Shown: one piece after another, positions 19,101 through 29,900 of the stretch | Numbering within the stretch: the first letter of the stretch is position 1 | Layout: each line of letters starts with the position of its first letter | Assembly (NCBI GenBank): GCA_030272585.1 | Contig: BSYQ01000009.1 | Location: 2,790,001 to 2,854,000 of the forward strand | Reading direction: 5' to 3' | DNA from: Bryopsis sp. KO-2023 | Lineage: Eukaryota; Chlorophyta; Ulvophyceae; Bryopsidales; Bryopsidaceae | Length of the DNA: 64,000 bases | Position numbers and translations under genes: made by a program | The notes under the pieces: model-generated | What the model was told of the DNA's origin: nothing | Database searches by the model: none | Seen by the model: only the letters and a program-made list of their open reading frames with translations

Positions 19101-20371
19101 TATATAGGTCTGCCCTTGCGAGCAGCCTGTGCGAACTCTGCTGCAGACATCAGATCCAACTCTGCTGTACTGCAATCCTCTACTCTACCAGTCTGCATTC
19201 TGAGATTGACTGCTCCCTGAGGTGTCTGCAAGACCAACAACTTCTTTTGCCAATCTATAACAGGGTTGTGTTTGCTTAACCAAGACATTCCTAACACCAG
19301 GTCGTACCTCCCTAGTGTTATGGCATACATCTTTTCCTCTGACACAAACTTGCCCATTTTGACACTGGCCTGCAGTTCTTTTTCTACCTTTTCTGAGGTT
19401 TTACCATCTGCTAACTGCACCTCAGTCAGTACCTCAGCAGCTTCTGTCTGAATGCCATTTTCAAGCAACCAATCTTTTGAAACAAAATTGTCAGTTGCTC
19501 CACTATCTATCAATATTCGAGAAAAACAACCTGCCACAGTTCCTGTGGTCTTCAACATCCCTTGAGTCCCCCCATGGACTCCTCTCAACTTCAAAAGTGG
19601 GGGTTCATCTAAGCTATGTCCTTGAAAGCAAACTTCATTAGGTCTGCCCAGCTCAGATTCCTCTCTCACTGAAAACGAGTCTGCAGCGTCTGCCCTCAGA
19701 TCACTGTCAGCACTCACATGCACAGAAAACTCATGCAGGTCAGGTGTGGCCCCGCCTGGCCCTGCACCTCCTGCCTCAGGGACCTGAGAGGTGGTGGTTC
19801 CACTCGACCGACCAGCCTCCTCATTCCCGGAAACCTCCTTCAAAATTCCTGCAGATGCTACTGCCCCTGCAGCAGCACCCAGTAATTCATCCACTGACCT
19901 ACTCGCAGGAGACTCTGCCTCCAGCAGAGTACCCGCCAATTCATCCACTGACCTACTTGCAGGAGTCTCTGCCTCCAGCAGAGTACCCGCCAATTCATCC
20001 ACTGACCTACTTGCAGGAGACTCTGCCTCCAGCAGAGTACCCGCCAATTCATCCACTGACCTACTTGCAGGAGACTCTGCCTCCAGCAGAGTACCCGCCA
20101 ATTCATCCACTGACCTACTTGCAGGAGACTCTGCCTTCAACAGAGTACCCGCCAATTCAACGTTTTCCAAACGACCGACCTTCCCTTTCGGTGTGGCTTC
20201 ACAAGGCACACCACCTGCCGGGTTCTGCTTCCCTGAAACAGATGCTACCCTCCCCATGGTAGCCTCCTTGTGTGGGTGGCTACGCCGGCCCTCCCACACT
20301 CCTCTTCTGTCCTCCTTCACCTTTTCATTCCGGCCAAGGGACTCTCCAGCCCTTGACCTCTTTAGTTTTCC
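16198..20371 (-). pseudogene. pol: E3 Pol polyprotein, interrupted in the chromodomain by E4
   Basis: Open in the -1 frame from the Gag slip site to 16198. The N-terminal region carries five 18-residue tandem repeats (DELAGTLLEAESPASRSV type, bases about 19885-20154), absent from E1. Domains: protease [12 protein letters not shown] (base about 19495); RT with CVDFRALNK and YLDDILVYS (about 18395); RNase [14 protein letters not shown]; integrase zinc motif (CHESALAGHLG ... CIPCQRNK); core [26 protein letters not shown]; and the first half of a chromodomain ending WQGYDQ. The remaining residues and stop are at 5422-5504. Only the E4 insertion breaks the frame. Confidence 0.95.
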
Positions 20372-21555
20372 GAGCAGTCAGCGGCGAAGTGGCCTTTCTT
20401 GCCACACCTGTAACAATCAACATGGGCTGCTGATCTGCCCATATCCATTCTGCTCCTCCTGTCTGAGGAACCCTCTCCAGTTCCTGCTCGTCTCTGCCTC
20501 TGGTGTCTGCGAGGACTGCCACTGCGTCCTCTGCTTTTACTGCGACTGTAACTGCGATCACCACCGCGACTGCCGCTGCGACCTCTACTGCCGCTGCGAC
20601 CTTCCCTGACATCAAACCCCACGCGGTTACGCTGGAGGCCATCAACCTCCATACGATCACCTAAGTGTGGTGCCTGACGCTGCGGGTGGTACCTGTCGCG
20701 TTCGGTGTTATACCTTCCTCGACTGCTACTGCGACCTCTGCTCTGGGATCTGCCTCTGCTGAACGACCTGCCACGACTCTTCGATCTGTCCCTGCGCGAC
20801 CTTGCACGTCTGCTGCTGGGACTGCGATCTCTGTGGTAGTTATCAAGAGGACCTTCCCAAGTAGCCGCCAGCGCAATCGCTCTTTCGAGGGTGTTGGGAT
20901 CTTCCATCTCAACCTTCGTCCGCAGACGCTCATGCAGTCCCTCCATGAACCTGAAGAGCTTTTCCCCAGGATTGCTGTCATGAATCTGCAGTGTGAGCCT
21001 GCGAAACTTGTGTACATACTCAGCAACCGAAAGTCGCCCCTGACGCAACCGAGACCACTCTCTCCTGAAGTCACGGTTCTCGTTCACCTTGCCAAACTCC
21101 TGTCTCAGCTGTTCAACCAAAACAACAAGTGTCTGAGGCAGTTCCTGGTGGCCTGCAAGAGCAGCCTCATATCTGCCTCTCCACCAAGTACCTGCAGCTC
21201 CCCTGAGTGATCCTGCAGCCACTAAAACCTGCTGCTCTACATCCCTTGTGCCTGTCACATCAAAATATGTCTGTAACTGCACCTGCCACTCATTCAGTGG
21301 GATATCACCAGGGTCACCATACCAAGCATCTGGTGTCTTTGCTCTGGCCTTGCCCAGTGCTGCTGGAGCCTGTGGCTGAGGCAACCTTTCTGCCACAGCC
21401 TGCTGCACAACATCATTCATCTGATGGTTGACATTTGCAGCAACATTCCTCAGGTGAAGGACTTCATTCTGCAGATCTGTTATCATCTGCCTCATTGCCT
21501 GCAGATCGAAAGGATCTGGGGCTGGTACCCCCATCTGCTCCTCCCCGCCTGACAT
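20362..21555 (-). CDS. gag: E3 Gag
   Basis: 397 residues from ATG at 21555 (MSGGEEQMGVPAPDPF). Coiled coil at about 15-50, capsid-like domain at about 75-240 (EWQVQLQTYFDVTG, GTWWRGRYEAAL, NENRDFRREWSRLRQG, EYVHKFRRL, FMEGLHERLRTKVEM). A long Arg/Ser (RS/SRGRS) segment at about 240-365 follows, then a CCHC zinc knuckle near the end ([14 protein letters not shown]). RS-rich nucleocapsid segments also occur in E1. The start lies 92 bases upstream of the ORF-B stop, in the +1 frame relative to ORF-B. Confidence 0.95.
   Translation of the reverse strand: MSGGEEQMGVPAPDPFDLQAMRQMITDLQNEVLHLRNVAANVNHQMNDVVQQAVAERLPQPQAPAALGKARAKTPDAWYGDPGDIPLNEWQVQLQTYFDVTGTRDVEQQVLVAAGSLRGAAGTWWRGRYEAALAGHQELPQTLVVLVEQLRQEFGKVNENRDFRREWSRLRQGRLSVAEYVHKFRRLTLQIHDSNPGEKLFRFMEGLHERLRTKVEMEDPNTLERAIALAATWEGPLDNYHRDRSPSSRRARSRRDRSKSRGRSFSRGRSQSRGRSSSRGRYNTERDRYHPQRQAPHLGDRMEVDGLQRNRVGFDVREGRSGSRGRSGSRGGDRSYSRSKSRGRSGSPRRHQRQRRAGTGEGSSDRRSRMDMGRSAAHVDCYRCGKKGHFAADCSEN
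20365..20371 (-). promoter_or_regulatory. Candidate -1 frameshift site of E3 (GGAAAAC before the Gag stop)
   Basis: The minus strand reads G GAA AAC directly before the TAA stop of Gag. E1 has exactly the same seven bases before its TGA stop (32622-32628). In both, a -1 slip enters the Pol frame immediately. It is not a perfect X-XXY-YYZ heptamer, so this is inference from conserved position and frame. Confidence 0.5.
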
Positions 21556-21946
21556 TCCTTCTGCGTCTCAGCTCGTTTTGCTCACGCCTCTGCTCGTTCT
21601 GCTCACGCCTCTCCTGCGTTGCCCTCTGCAATCTGTAGATAGGACACTGAGGATCAGAACAGTCGTAGTATCTGATGACGTTACCACTGCGTTCTGCCTT
21701 TCTGTGGCCGTGAGGAGGCGCTCTGAGAGGAGGTGGTGGCACCACTGCCAACGGGTGTCTCACTGGACCCAGAACCTGCACCGGTCTGGGTAACCTGTAA
21801 GGAGCTGGAACCCAGTCCCCTGCGAAAGTAAACAGATCAGGTGGCAGGTTTCCCTGAAACTCTGCCTCACCCTGAATCACAGTTTCCTCGTCTGTTTCTG
21901 CCTCACTTTCACTACTCCTCACTGCTACAGGTCTACCAAAACTCAT
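21464..21946 (-). CDS. E3 ORF-B: upstream ORF with HxH-x14-C-x4-C motif
   Basis: 160 residues from ATG at 21946 (MSFGRPVAVRSSES). It shares with the E1 ORF at 1900 the start, the GPVRHPLAV block and the motif APPHGHR-x-AE ... C-x4-C (CSDPQC) followed by IYR. It ends within gag in another frame. An Arg/Glu-rich tail (QERREQNEQRREQNELRRR) precedes the stop. No family recognised; a small metal-binding protein or a Gag extension is possible. Confidence 0.6.
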   Translation of the reverse strand: MSFGRPVAVRSSESEAETDEETVIQGEAEFQGNLPPDLFTFAGDWVPAPYRLPRPVQVLGPVRHPLAVVPPPPLRAPPHGHRKAERSGNVIRYYDCSDPQCPIYRLQRATQERREQNEQRREQNELRRRRNVRRGGADGGTSPRSFRSAGNEADDNRSAE

Positions 21947-21974
21947 ACAACAACCAGAGTCAGAAGATCTCTTT

Positions 21975-22295
21975 TTACAGGTTGCTAGTTCTGATCCTTT
22001 CCTTCTCAAGCCACTCTAACAACAGAAGACAGTTCGGATTCCTACAAGTAACAGAGTATATCCAAGTACCCTGCCGAAACACCCAATAATGATCGTGCGA
22101 GGGAGCCAAAACTGAACTCTCCTCCACCTGACTCAGTGGTTCCTGCACCCTGTTTTCCCTGATAGGTCCTGCTCTGAAAACAAAGGCAGGTAAAGTCCGA
22201 GTCTGATCTGGCTGGTTCTCACTAGGAAACCCGTCAGACGACACTTCCTCTTCGTCGGAACTAACAACTGTAAAACCTGAGCCCGCACTGCTCAT
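21975..22295 (-). CDS. E3 ORF-A: second upstream ORF, divergent copy of the ORF-B motif
   Basis: 106 residues from ATG at 22295 (MSSAGSGFTVVSSDEEEV). Its second half repeats the ORF-B motif with the same spacing: APSHDHY, 14 residues after the second His, then CRNPNC. It looks like an old internal duplication of ORF-B. The acidic VVSSDEEE start also resembles the start of the E1 ORF (VVSDSETS). ORF-A, ORF-B and gag are each offset by +1 from the one before. Function unknown. Confidence 0.5.
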   Translation of the reverse strand: MSSAGSGFTVVSSDEEEVSSDGFPSENQPDQTRTLPAFVFRAGPIRENRVQEPLSQVEESSVLAPSHDHYWVFRQGTWIYSVTCRNPNCLLLLEWLEKERIRTSNL

Positions 22296-22720
22296 CAACT
22301 GCCGACCCTAGTTCCGCTACGCAAACTCTAACACTTCAAGCCGCGCAAATCTGCGTCTGTGCCCCCTTGCTGCTGCGCAAAACCTGCGCCTGCAAAACTC
22401 TACCACTCAAGGCTGCGCAAATCTGCGTCTGTGCCCGCACTGAACTGTGCCCCTTACTGCTGCGCAAAACCTGCGCCTGACAACGTTCTATGCTAGGCAA
22501 CGCCTGCAAACTCTACTATAACCTTGCGTACAAAACGACCTCTGTGCAGCACTGCGCCTACACAAAACTGTGCGAAAACTGCGCCAACTATTCCTGCACT
22601 CAGCGCTACTCTGCGCCCTGATCGATTCTGTAAAAACCTTGCGCCTGAAAACTCTGCGCCTGCTGTTTCACCAGAACTCTCTGCTTCTCCCAAGATCACT
22701 TGTGATCTTGCCACAAGAAT
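22296..22720 (-). other. E3 leader with imperfect tandem repeats
   Basis: No gene. The 22-base word GCGCAAATCTGCGTC... occurs at about 22343 and 22415 as part of an approximately 72-bp repeat, and variants of CTGCGCAAAACCTGCGCC recur. Confidence 0.6.
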
Positions 22721-22732
22721 GCTCCGAAACCA
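22721..22732 (-). promoter_or_regulatory. E3 primer binding site
   Basis: TGGTTTCGGAGC on the minus strand, one base after the 5' LTR. Confidence 0.85.
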
Positions 22733-22733
22733 A

Positions 22734-23083
22734 TGCAACGGCTGCGACTCTGCAAGTCTGCCAGCCAAGCTGAAGGTGAAACAAAGGGAGACCAAGGTGC
22801 AAAGCACTCCAAACAAGGTTAAAAGCTAGGTTAAAACCAAGTGTACCAATACCCTAGAGGCGCTGCTCAAATACCCTGCTGCAGCACCTCTGACAAGACC
22901 TGATCCCCTGATCAGACAACTACTGAGCTGACACAGTGAACCCATCACTGTATCAGGTCAGATCACAGAATGTTCTGAGCTGCCAGTTCAGCAGGGACAC
23001 CTGCTGAGCTGCCAGCTCGCCAACCTACAGTCAGATCTCCTGATTCAGGGCCCAGCAGGCTCTGAATCAGGCGATTCACTACA
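22734..23083 (-). repeat. E3 5' LTR
   Basis: 350 bp, identical by eye to 3027-3376. It is followed by the second TCATC at 23084-23088. Confidence 0.95.
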
Positions 23084-23088
23084 TCATC

Positions 23089-23391
23089 CATCAAACTCCA
23101 TCGAGCTTGGTTGTAGTCGTGACTCCAAGGGTGTCGCACTACTGCACCTCTGCACCTCTGCACCTCTGCACCTCTGCACCTCTACACCGCTGCACCGCTG
23201 CACCTCTGCACTGCTGCACGCTGCATCCACCGCTGCACGCTGCACCGCTGCACGCTGCACTCCTACACGCCGCACTCTCGCACGCTGCTCCTACACGTTG
23301 CACTCTTGCAACCTTCCCTTTTTCAGCTGCAGGAAGCATGGCAACTACTCTTGTAGTTCCAGCTCGAGTGCTGCGATAACCAACCGTTACA
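23089..23391 (-). repeat. E2 3' LTR, part 2
   Basis: Matches 31582-31884. Together with 2719-3026 it rebuilds a 611-bp LTR, the same length as the intact copy. It includes the GCACCTCT-type octamer array at about 23143-23300. Confidence 0.95.
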
Positions 23392-23937
23392 TTCCTCCCC
23401 ACCAGGTTGGCAGTAAGTTCCAACACTGCCGTGGAGAGCATGTCTCAAATAAAACCCGTTGCATAAAGTATCACAATCCATAAGGCATCTCACAATCCAA
23501 ATCAGAATATCTTTCAGTGTCCAAACACGAAAAGAGTACGAGACTGGCATAATATTTTCTTTCGCTTTGTCCATAAAATCGAGAAAATCATCTCTTTACT
23601 TCAAACTGAAAATGAAAATGAAAAACATCTGGCTGAAAAGAAAATCCTTTAACATTCAGAAAATCATCTTGTATCACTCCAAAAATATACTTCTGTCCAT
23701 CAAGTATTCCACCAATGTTTTCCTTTGCTCATATATATCTTTTCTCAAACCAGGTGAAAGGACAACTAATCATGCTCTTTCTTTGAACCATTCATTCACC
23801 TCCAAGTCACTGAATAATCTTTTGAAAAATCAGCATTCTTTTTTTATTTTATTTCTTTCAAATCTCTCTTCCGCACACTGAAATATCCTTTCTCTGCTCT
23901 TGAGTTTCCAGAGCTCCTCTTCTTGCAATATTTGGAT

Positions 23938-23970
<33 letters not shown>

Positions 23971-26900
23971 TGCATCTAACGCAACCTCGTCTATCATCAC
24001 TTGAGACTCCCATGGATTGCTGCTGCTGCACCATGCTGCAACCTGATTTGTCTCCACTAGAGACTCTCCAGTTTGTCACATTCCAGCTTCACTTAATTCC
24101 TTGGCTTCTGATCTCTTGATTCGACAGCGCATAAGCTTTTATGAAGTCCCGCTGTTTGCTTTCCCGAACTGCAAGTTTCTTCACCTCGATTGCACTCCAG
24201 AATTTCTGCAATGCAGTCTCCATCATCAAGCTTTCTCCAGAATTTCTGCAATGCAGTCTCCATCATCAAGCTTTCTCCAGAATTTCTGCAATGCAGTCTC
24301 CATCATCAAGCTTTCTCCAGAATTTCTGCACTTCCATTCTCCAGAATTTTTGCATTTCCAGAATCCAGAATTCTTGCACTTCAATACTCCAGAATTTCTG
24401 CACTTCCATCGCACTCCAGAATTTCTGCGATGTACTCTCCTTAATCCACGCTTATTACAACATGTTCCACTGCTGTCGAATTTTGACAACCTCTTGATAC
24501 TTCAAGAACATCAGAAGCAATGTTCAGAGAACCATATTGTTCTCCACAATATGTTCTAACCTCCAACAAAGTTCGAGATATCCGAAACATTCATTTGAAT
24601 CAGTTTCATGTCAAAGAACTGATTCGATTCTCAGCACTTCAATAGAAACATCCAGTTGGTTCCATTGCCCTCAAGGGCTACCAGAAAATTAACCAACTCT
24701 GTCCACTATTCTTCCCTCTCTGGAATTATGTGCTCCCACCAACGAGGCACCTGAAAATAAAATAAAATATCCAAAGGGTTGCTCTCATGTTTTCTTTTTT
24801 TTTCTTTTTACGTGTGCTCCCTTCATTGGGGCACCAAATGGATGTCTGAAAATTTCCATAGCATTTTTTTCCTTCAGAAATTTTGCTGCCTTCTGTGGGC
24901 ATCCATAAAATATTCACTCCCACTCTTTTCCTTCCCTTTTCCTTCATTCCATACTCTCTCGTTCCCCATTCATCAAGTCCCGCTATTCCAAGTGGAACTC
25001 AAAATCATATGTTCTTTTTTCCAGTCATCAAGCCTCACTGTCCCAAGTGAGACTCAACATCAGATGCTCAAAACAACATCAGCCCCGAGACTGATGTCCC
25101 AAAAATAAACCATACACTTGCTGCACTAAACTCGTGTTGAAAAACCCGCTGAAAGCCCCCTCCCCACCAGCTTTAGGCAGTCCCTTGCCTAACAATAGGA
25201 TTCAAAACTGAGTGAGGGGCAATCAATGTTGCCACGAGTGATCACAACGATATAAACAATCATCAATATCGAAGGGAATGTTCAGAAACAAACCACACTC
25301 ACGGCATTGCACCGCCGTCTTGTGCAACGGAGATAAGGAAGCAATATACTCAGGGAGATTGAGTAGAAGCTTTTTGTGATTCTTCAGTGAGGAATCTTCA
25401 CTTCAGTGGCAGTGGATCTCGCCATTCCTCTGAACCTCCAGGAACATGCAAGCCTTGCATGTTCTTCTTCCAAGGTAATCCAATTCCATTCTCCGTATCG
25501 ATTGTAGCACAATCGTTGCATTCACAGTGTTGTATTCTTGAACATCTTCACTGAGCTTGGGAAAATCTGACATCACCAATGGTGATCCACCATTCACTTT
25601 GCTGCTAATGGCCTGCAGCCAGTCAAAGCGATAAACAAGGTGTACGTGCGCTCCTTCAGTCTTGAGCTCACGGGATGTAAGACAAATCCCATATATTTTA
25701 TAAATATAGTTCACACCACCATATTGCCTACAAGAGGAGCTCCACATAGCTCTACTCTCTTTGCAATCTTCCTACTCTGAAGTCATGGGGGAAACTCTCT
25801 CAACCCCTACGTGAAACACAGGTACGGTTGTAACACTACGGGAGCTACCCGTTTGACGCTAAAGTGTTTGTGTGGATTATATCCAAGCGCCGTTGACGTC
25901 TTATGGGTGCTTCTCCAAGAGGCGGCGACAAACGTTCGACCGCTTATTGAAGGTATCCAATAATTCTTGAAATCTGGAGGGGCCCTCCGTCGAGTCGGCT
26001 CTCCTCAAACCTTCTACAGGTGGCTCAAGGTTCTAGTCGTGCACTGACCTTAGGTGGCCCATATGGCTCTTCCTAAGCTTCGCAATTGGTTCAGAATTGG
26101 GAGGGAACCCATCCCCTCTTCCCTTTTCTTGGTGACAAATGGCCTATGGCTCTTTCTGCCCCCTCAATTGCGTTACAAGTGGCCCAAGGCTCGCTTGTTC
26201 TTAGTGCGTTCTTGCTTGTCTCAACTCCTCGAAACTCGGTACAGGCGGCCTAGCCTGAGCACTTTCTCATTCATTAGGGGGATCTCTCGCTCAACCCCTT
26301 TTTTTTCTCCGCGGCTGCACCACAAGTTCTGAGAGTGGCCCTAAGGCACTTCTCTCCTTGTTATCACATGAGGAACTCTGTCCTCAATTCCTTTCTTCAA
26401 CCCCGCCACTAGTCTTGAGAGAGGCTCAAAGCACTTCTCTCTTAGTGGTCTGAGTTTCATCATATGTATTTTACTGTAATTGCTCTCGCGTCGCTCCATG
26501 TCCGCGATAGTATCATCTCTCTCGGCATGCAGTTGCATTCTTGCCACAAATAAAAGTGGGTGTTCTCTTGTAGAACTCCATAGCCAATGCTTTTGGCTGC
26601 AACTCTTGATGCTCATTTGTAGTGGGCTGTGGCATCAGCCCCTCTCTTCCAACTCCTTGTTGTTAGCTGCTGCATCAGCACCTCAGTCAAATCCTTGCTA
26701 TAGGTTGCTGCATCAGCACCTTGTCCAAATCCTTGCTTTGGTTGCTGCATCAGCACCTTGTCCAAATCCTTGCCTTGGTTGCTGCATCAGCACCTTGTCC
26801 AAATCCTTGCTGCAGCTTGCTGCAGCTCTTGTTTCCACATTCAAGATCTCTTCTTCACATAGTAATAGGTGCAAATCCTGGCTGCGGCACACACACCGGA

Positions 26901-29900
26901 CCAGTCCAGGCTGCACATCAGCCAAAAATGCCATGTGTTGATCTCTTAGCAACTCAAAACTGAGCTCTGGACTGAGTATGTCTTGGGATACCTCCCACAT
27001 AAAGCTCACTCCATCCATCTTCAGCGGTTGTTGCTTTCACTCTCTTGCACTCGCAATTTTCCTGAAATTTCCAGGTTGCAGCAATGATCCACACCAAGAC
27101 AACATCAGCTTGCCAAGCCTGATTTGTCACCGGGCTGGACCATCCATAGTATGCCCTCTTCTTTCCACACATCTGTGTTGGGGCCTTAAGTCTCGGCAAG
27201 GGTGAAAAGACAACTTCAGCAACCTGAGCTTGCATCATAATGCACCAAAGCTCGCATCTTCTTCTTTTGTCCTTCTGACTCAGAAGTTCTGAGGTGGACA
27301 CCATAAACCTTTGGCTGCTTCACCATCAGAAATCTTTGATGCCACTGGTTGCTCTCACCACCGTGAGTACAATCATCTCTTTGTGTGATTGGCAGAAACG
27401 ACATCGATATATTCTTGGGCTGCGATCCAGTTGGCCTCTTGCTCAAGCTGTTGGTCCTCATACATCATCTCATATCAACATGAGCCGGCAGTTCACAAGT
27501 CCCTTGAACTGTCGATTTTTCTGACCATTTTCCTTTGTCAACTGGGGTATTCTTGGCCTTGCTGTAGCCACTCCTTTCACCTCCAGTTTATTTGCCACCA
27601 GAGGTGTGTCCTTTAGTATAAGCAACCCTCTGCCACTGGTGCAAATACAAATTCGAATCAACTGATTCGCAAGCTTGATGTCCTCTTGTATCTCCAGAAG
27701 TCTCACAACATTCTGTCATAAACAACAGCCGGATCGCAATCGTTTCTCCAATCCTCGTTCTCCACCTCATAGACTTTTCTATCCCATCCAGATGTGGGGA
27801 CATGTGCCCTTCATTTTCTTGAAGAGACCTTCCTTTCTTAGGTCAACCTCAGCCCTCCTTGGCTGGTGCACACAAACTTGATCCTCCTTAATATCCACCA
27901 AATCATGGTCCTTGACTGGATTTCAATGCACAGCCCATGTATTTTCCAGAGCTGTCATTCAACACAAGCCTTCAGAAATCCTTGACCATTCTCCACCACA
28001 CCAGACTCCAATATTTCAGTTCCACTATCAACAATATCAAGCCAGAAAATTCCACAGAGAGATTTCTGCTTGAAACACCTTTCACATGACCCGAAACCTT
28101 CAAAAGAAAATCATTTTCCTCCTGAAATTTCCATCAGTAATCAGATCATTCCTTTTTTTTTTTTTTTTCTCATATGAAATAAATGCATGAAAGAGATTAA
28201 TCCCCTGATCACTTCTTTTCTTCTCAGTTCATCAACCATTCAGAAATTTGTATTTGCTATCCAAATTTTCCAGCAAGTGGTGAAAAGGTGTCTCTTTCTT
28301 CCCATTTCTGTGGGTATAATCAAATGCAAAAAGAGAAACAAATACTCTGCCTTGATTTCTACAAATCTGTCCATTTTCTGCATCGAATTTCGAAAAGACC
28401 AATGCATTCATTCAATCTGATGACAATACCACCAAACTCATCTCAAACTCTTGAAGAAGAGGTTCAGCATCAGCAAGTCATGTCCTCTGACTCCTACTGC
28501 TGGATAAACATGAGTCACTTTGCATCCAATGGGTGCTCTCTTGCTGCAACTCTTGTATTGCAGCAAAATCTCCGAGGGAAGATCATTCTTTGCTTTGTAG
28601 TACACTCAGAATTATCACTCAACAGCTCCTGTGACATTTGTTGCATGTCTCCTTGAGTAATAATGATATTCTTCCACTTGATGTGCATCCTCTTATGCAA
28701 GTGTAGATGGTACTGACTCAGCATTTCGATGTGATCTTCTCCACATCAGTAACTGTAATATTTGCCTTGGCATTCGTTGCAATATTTGCCATATCATACA
28801 CTCCAATGTATGTTGCAGTCAATGTGATACACATTGGCTGTATTGTTTCATGTGTTCATGTAAACAACACGTCATGGCTGCGGCATGTTCAACTCAGTTC
28901 GAACTGCGAAATCTGCTGGCTGTAGATGCTGCAGTCAATATGAATTCGTTGTGGTATCCTCAGATGCACCCGAGGTAACATCCATTCTTGATCGCACGCT
29001 TGATCCCAGTGGGTATCACATATAGTGCTTCAACAGCATCCTCGTTCAAGAGGTTCTCTCGTGTGTGTCGGTGCGCTACCTCAACCACAGTCTCATCATT
29101 GACTTCATTATCATTCGCACTTGTTCCGTTCACTGTGTTGTCGTCGATGCCAACTTCGATGTATGTCTGCAACATTAACAATCGAATTGATTGCAACATT
29201 CGTTGGGGCTCTCTTGTCTTTGCTGCCCTCATTTGTGCCAGTTGCGGCAATGCCTCCAACTGTAACACCTTGACGACTGCATTCCTTGAAGTCACGCTTC
29301 TCACCCTCTCTGAGAATCGTCTCATCAAAACTCTCACGCTGCTGTTGCTTGGCTTATCAGCCCGGCATCACTTGCAGGTGATGCGGCGTGTTTTGCTTGG
29401 CGCCTGGTCACACTTCTCTCCTCAGAGGTCGAAATCCAAACTTGCATAGTCTTCTGCAGTTTGCCTTTGCGCTTGTGTCACTCCCAACTGACGCAGTCTG
29501 ATGCAGTTCGCTTTTGCACTTGGGTCACTTTCCATCAATGGTGCGCGTGAGATTCGTTTCTCCACGCACAAGCTGCTCAAGTCTTTGCCAAAAGCGCTCA
29601 CTTAGCATCAACACAGTCGACTGCACATTCCACCTTCGAGTGGTGTGGCTCAGTTCAGTGATCTTCGAAACATAGCACAATAGAAGACTTGTCGCTGCCT
29701 CTGAGTAGTTGTCTAGTTCGACCAACTATTTTCGACAATCCTTTTGCTCCATCGCCATGCAATCAGCGCCTCAGGCTATCAGTAGCAACTGTGGCGTCGC
29801 GCTGTAACCGTTCGATCATCATTCGATCGAATTGCCTTTGTCGATTCGTCCTGCACATTGCGCAGCTACTGCAACATGCTGCTTTCATGTGCTGGAACCT

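Larger units (their letters stand above)
3027..23083 (-). mobile_element. E3: Ty3/gypsy chromodomain LTR retrotransposon, carrying nested E4
   Basis: 350-bp LTRs at 3027-3376 and 22734-23083 look identical. The primer site is at 22721-22732 and the polypurine tract GGTGGGGAGGAA at 3377-3388. The order on the minus strand is ORF-A, ORF-B, Gag, Pol (-1 frame), third ORF. It is interrupted by E4 at 5505-16192 inside the chromodomain of Pol. Net length is about 9.4 kb. The proteins are close relatives of those of E1, so both belong to one family. Confidence 0.95.

Noticed and set aside
24197-24430. CRISPR-like array
   Set aside because: The 40-bp units are adjacent without spacers and lie in a eukaryotic retrotransposon; this is a minisatellite.
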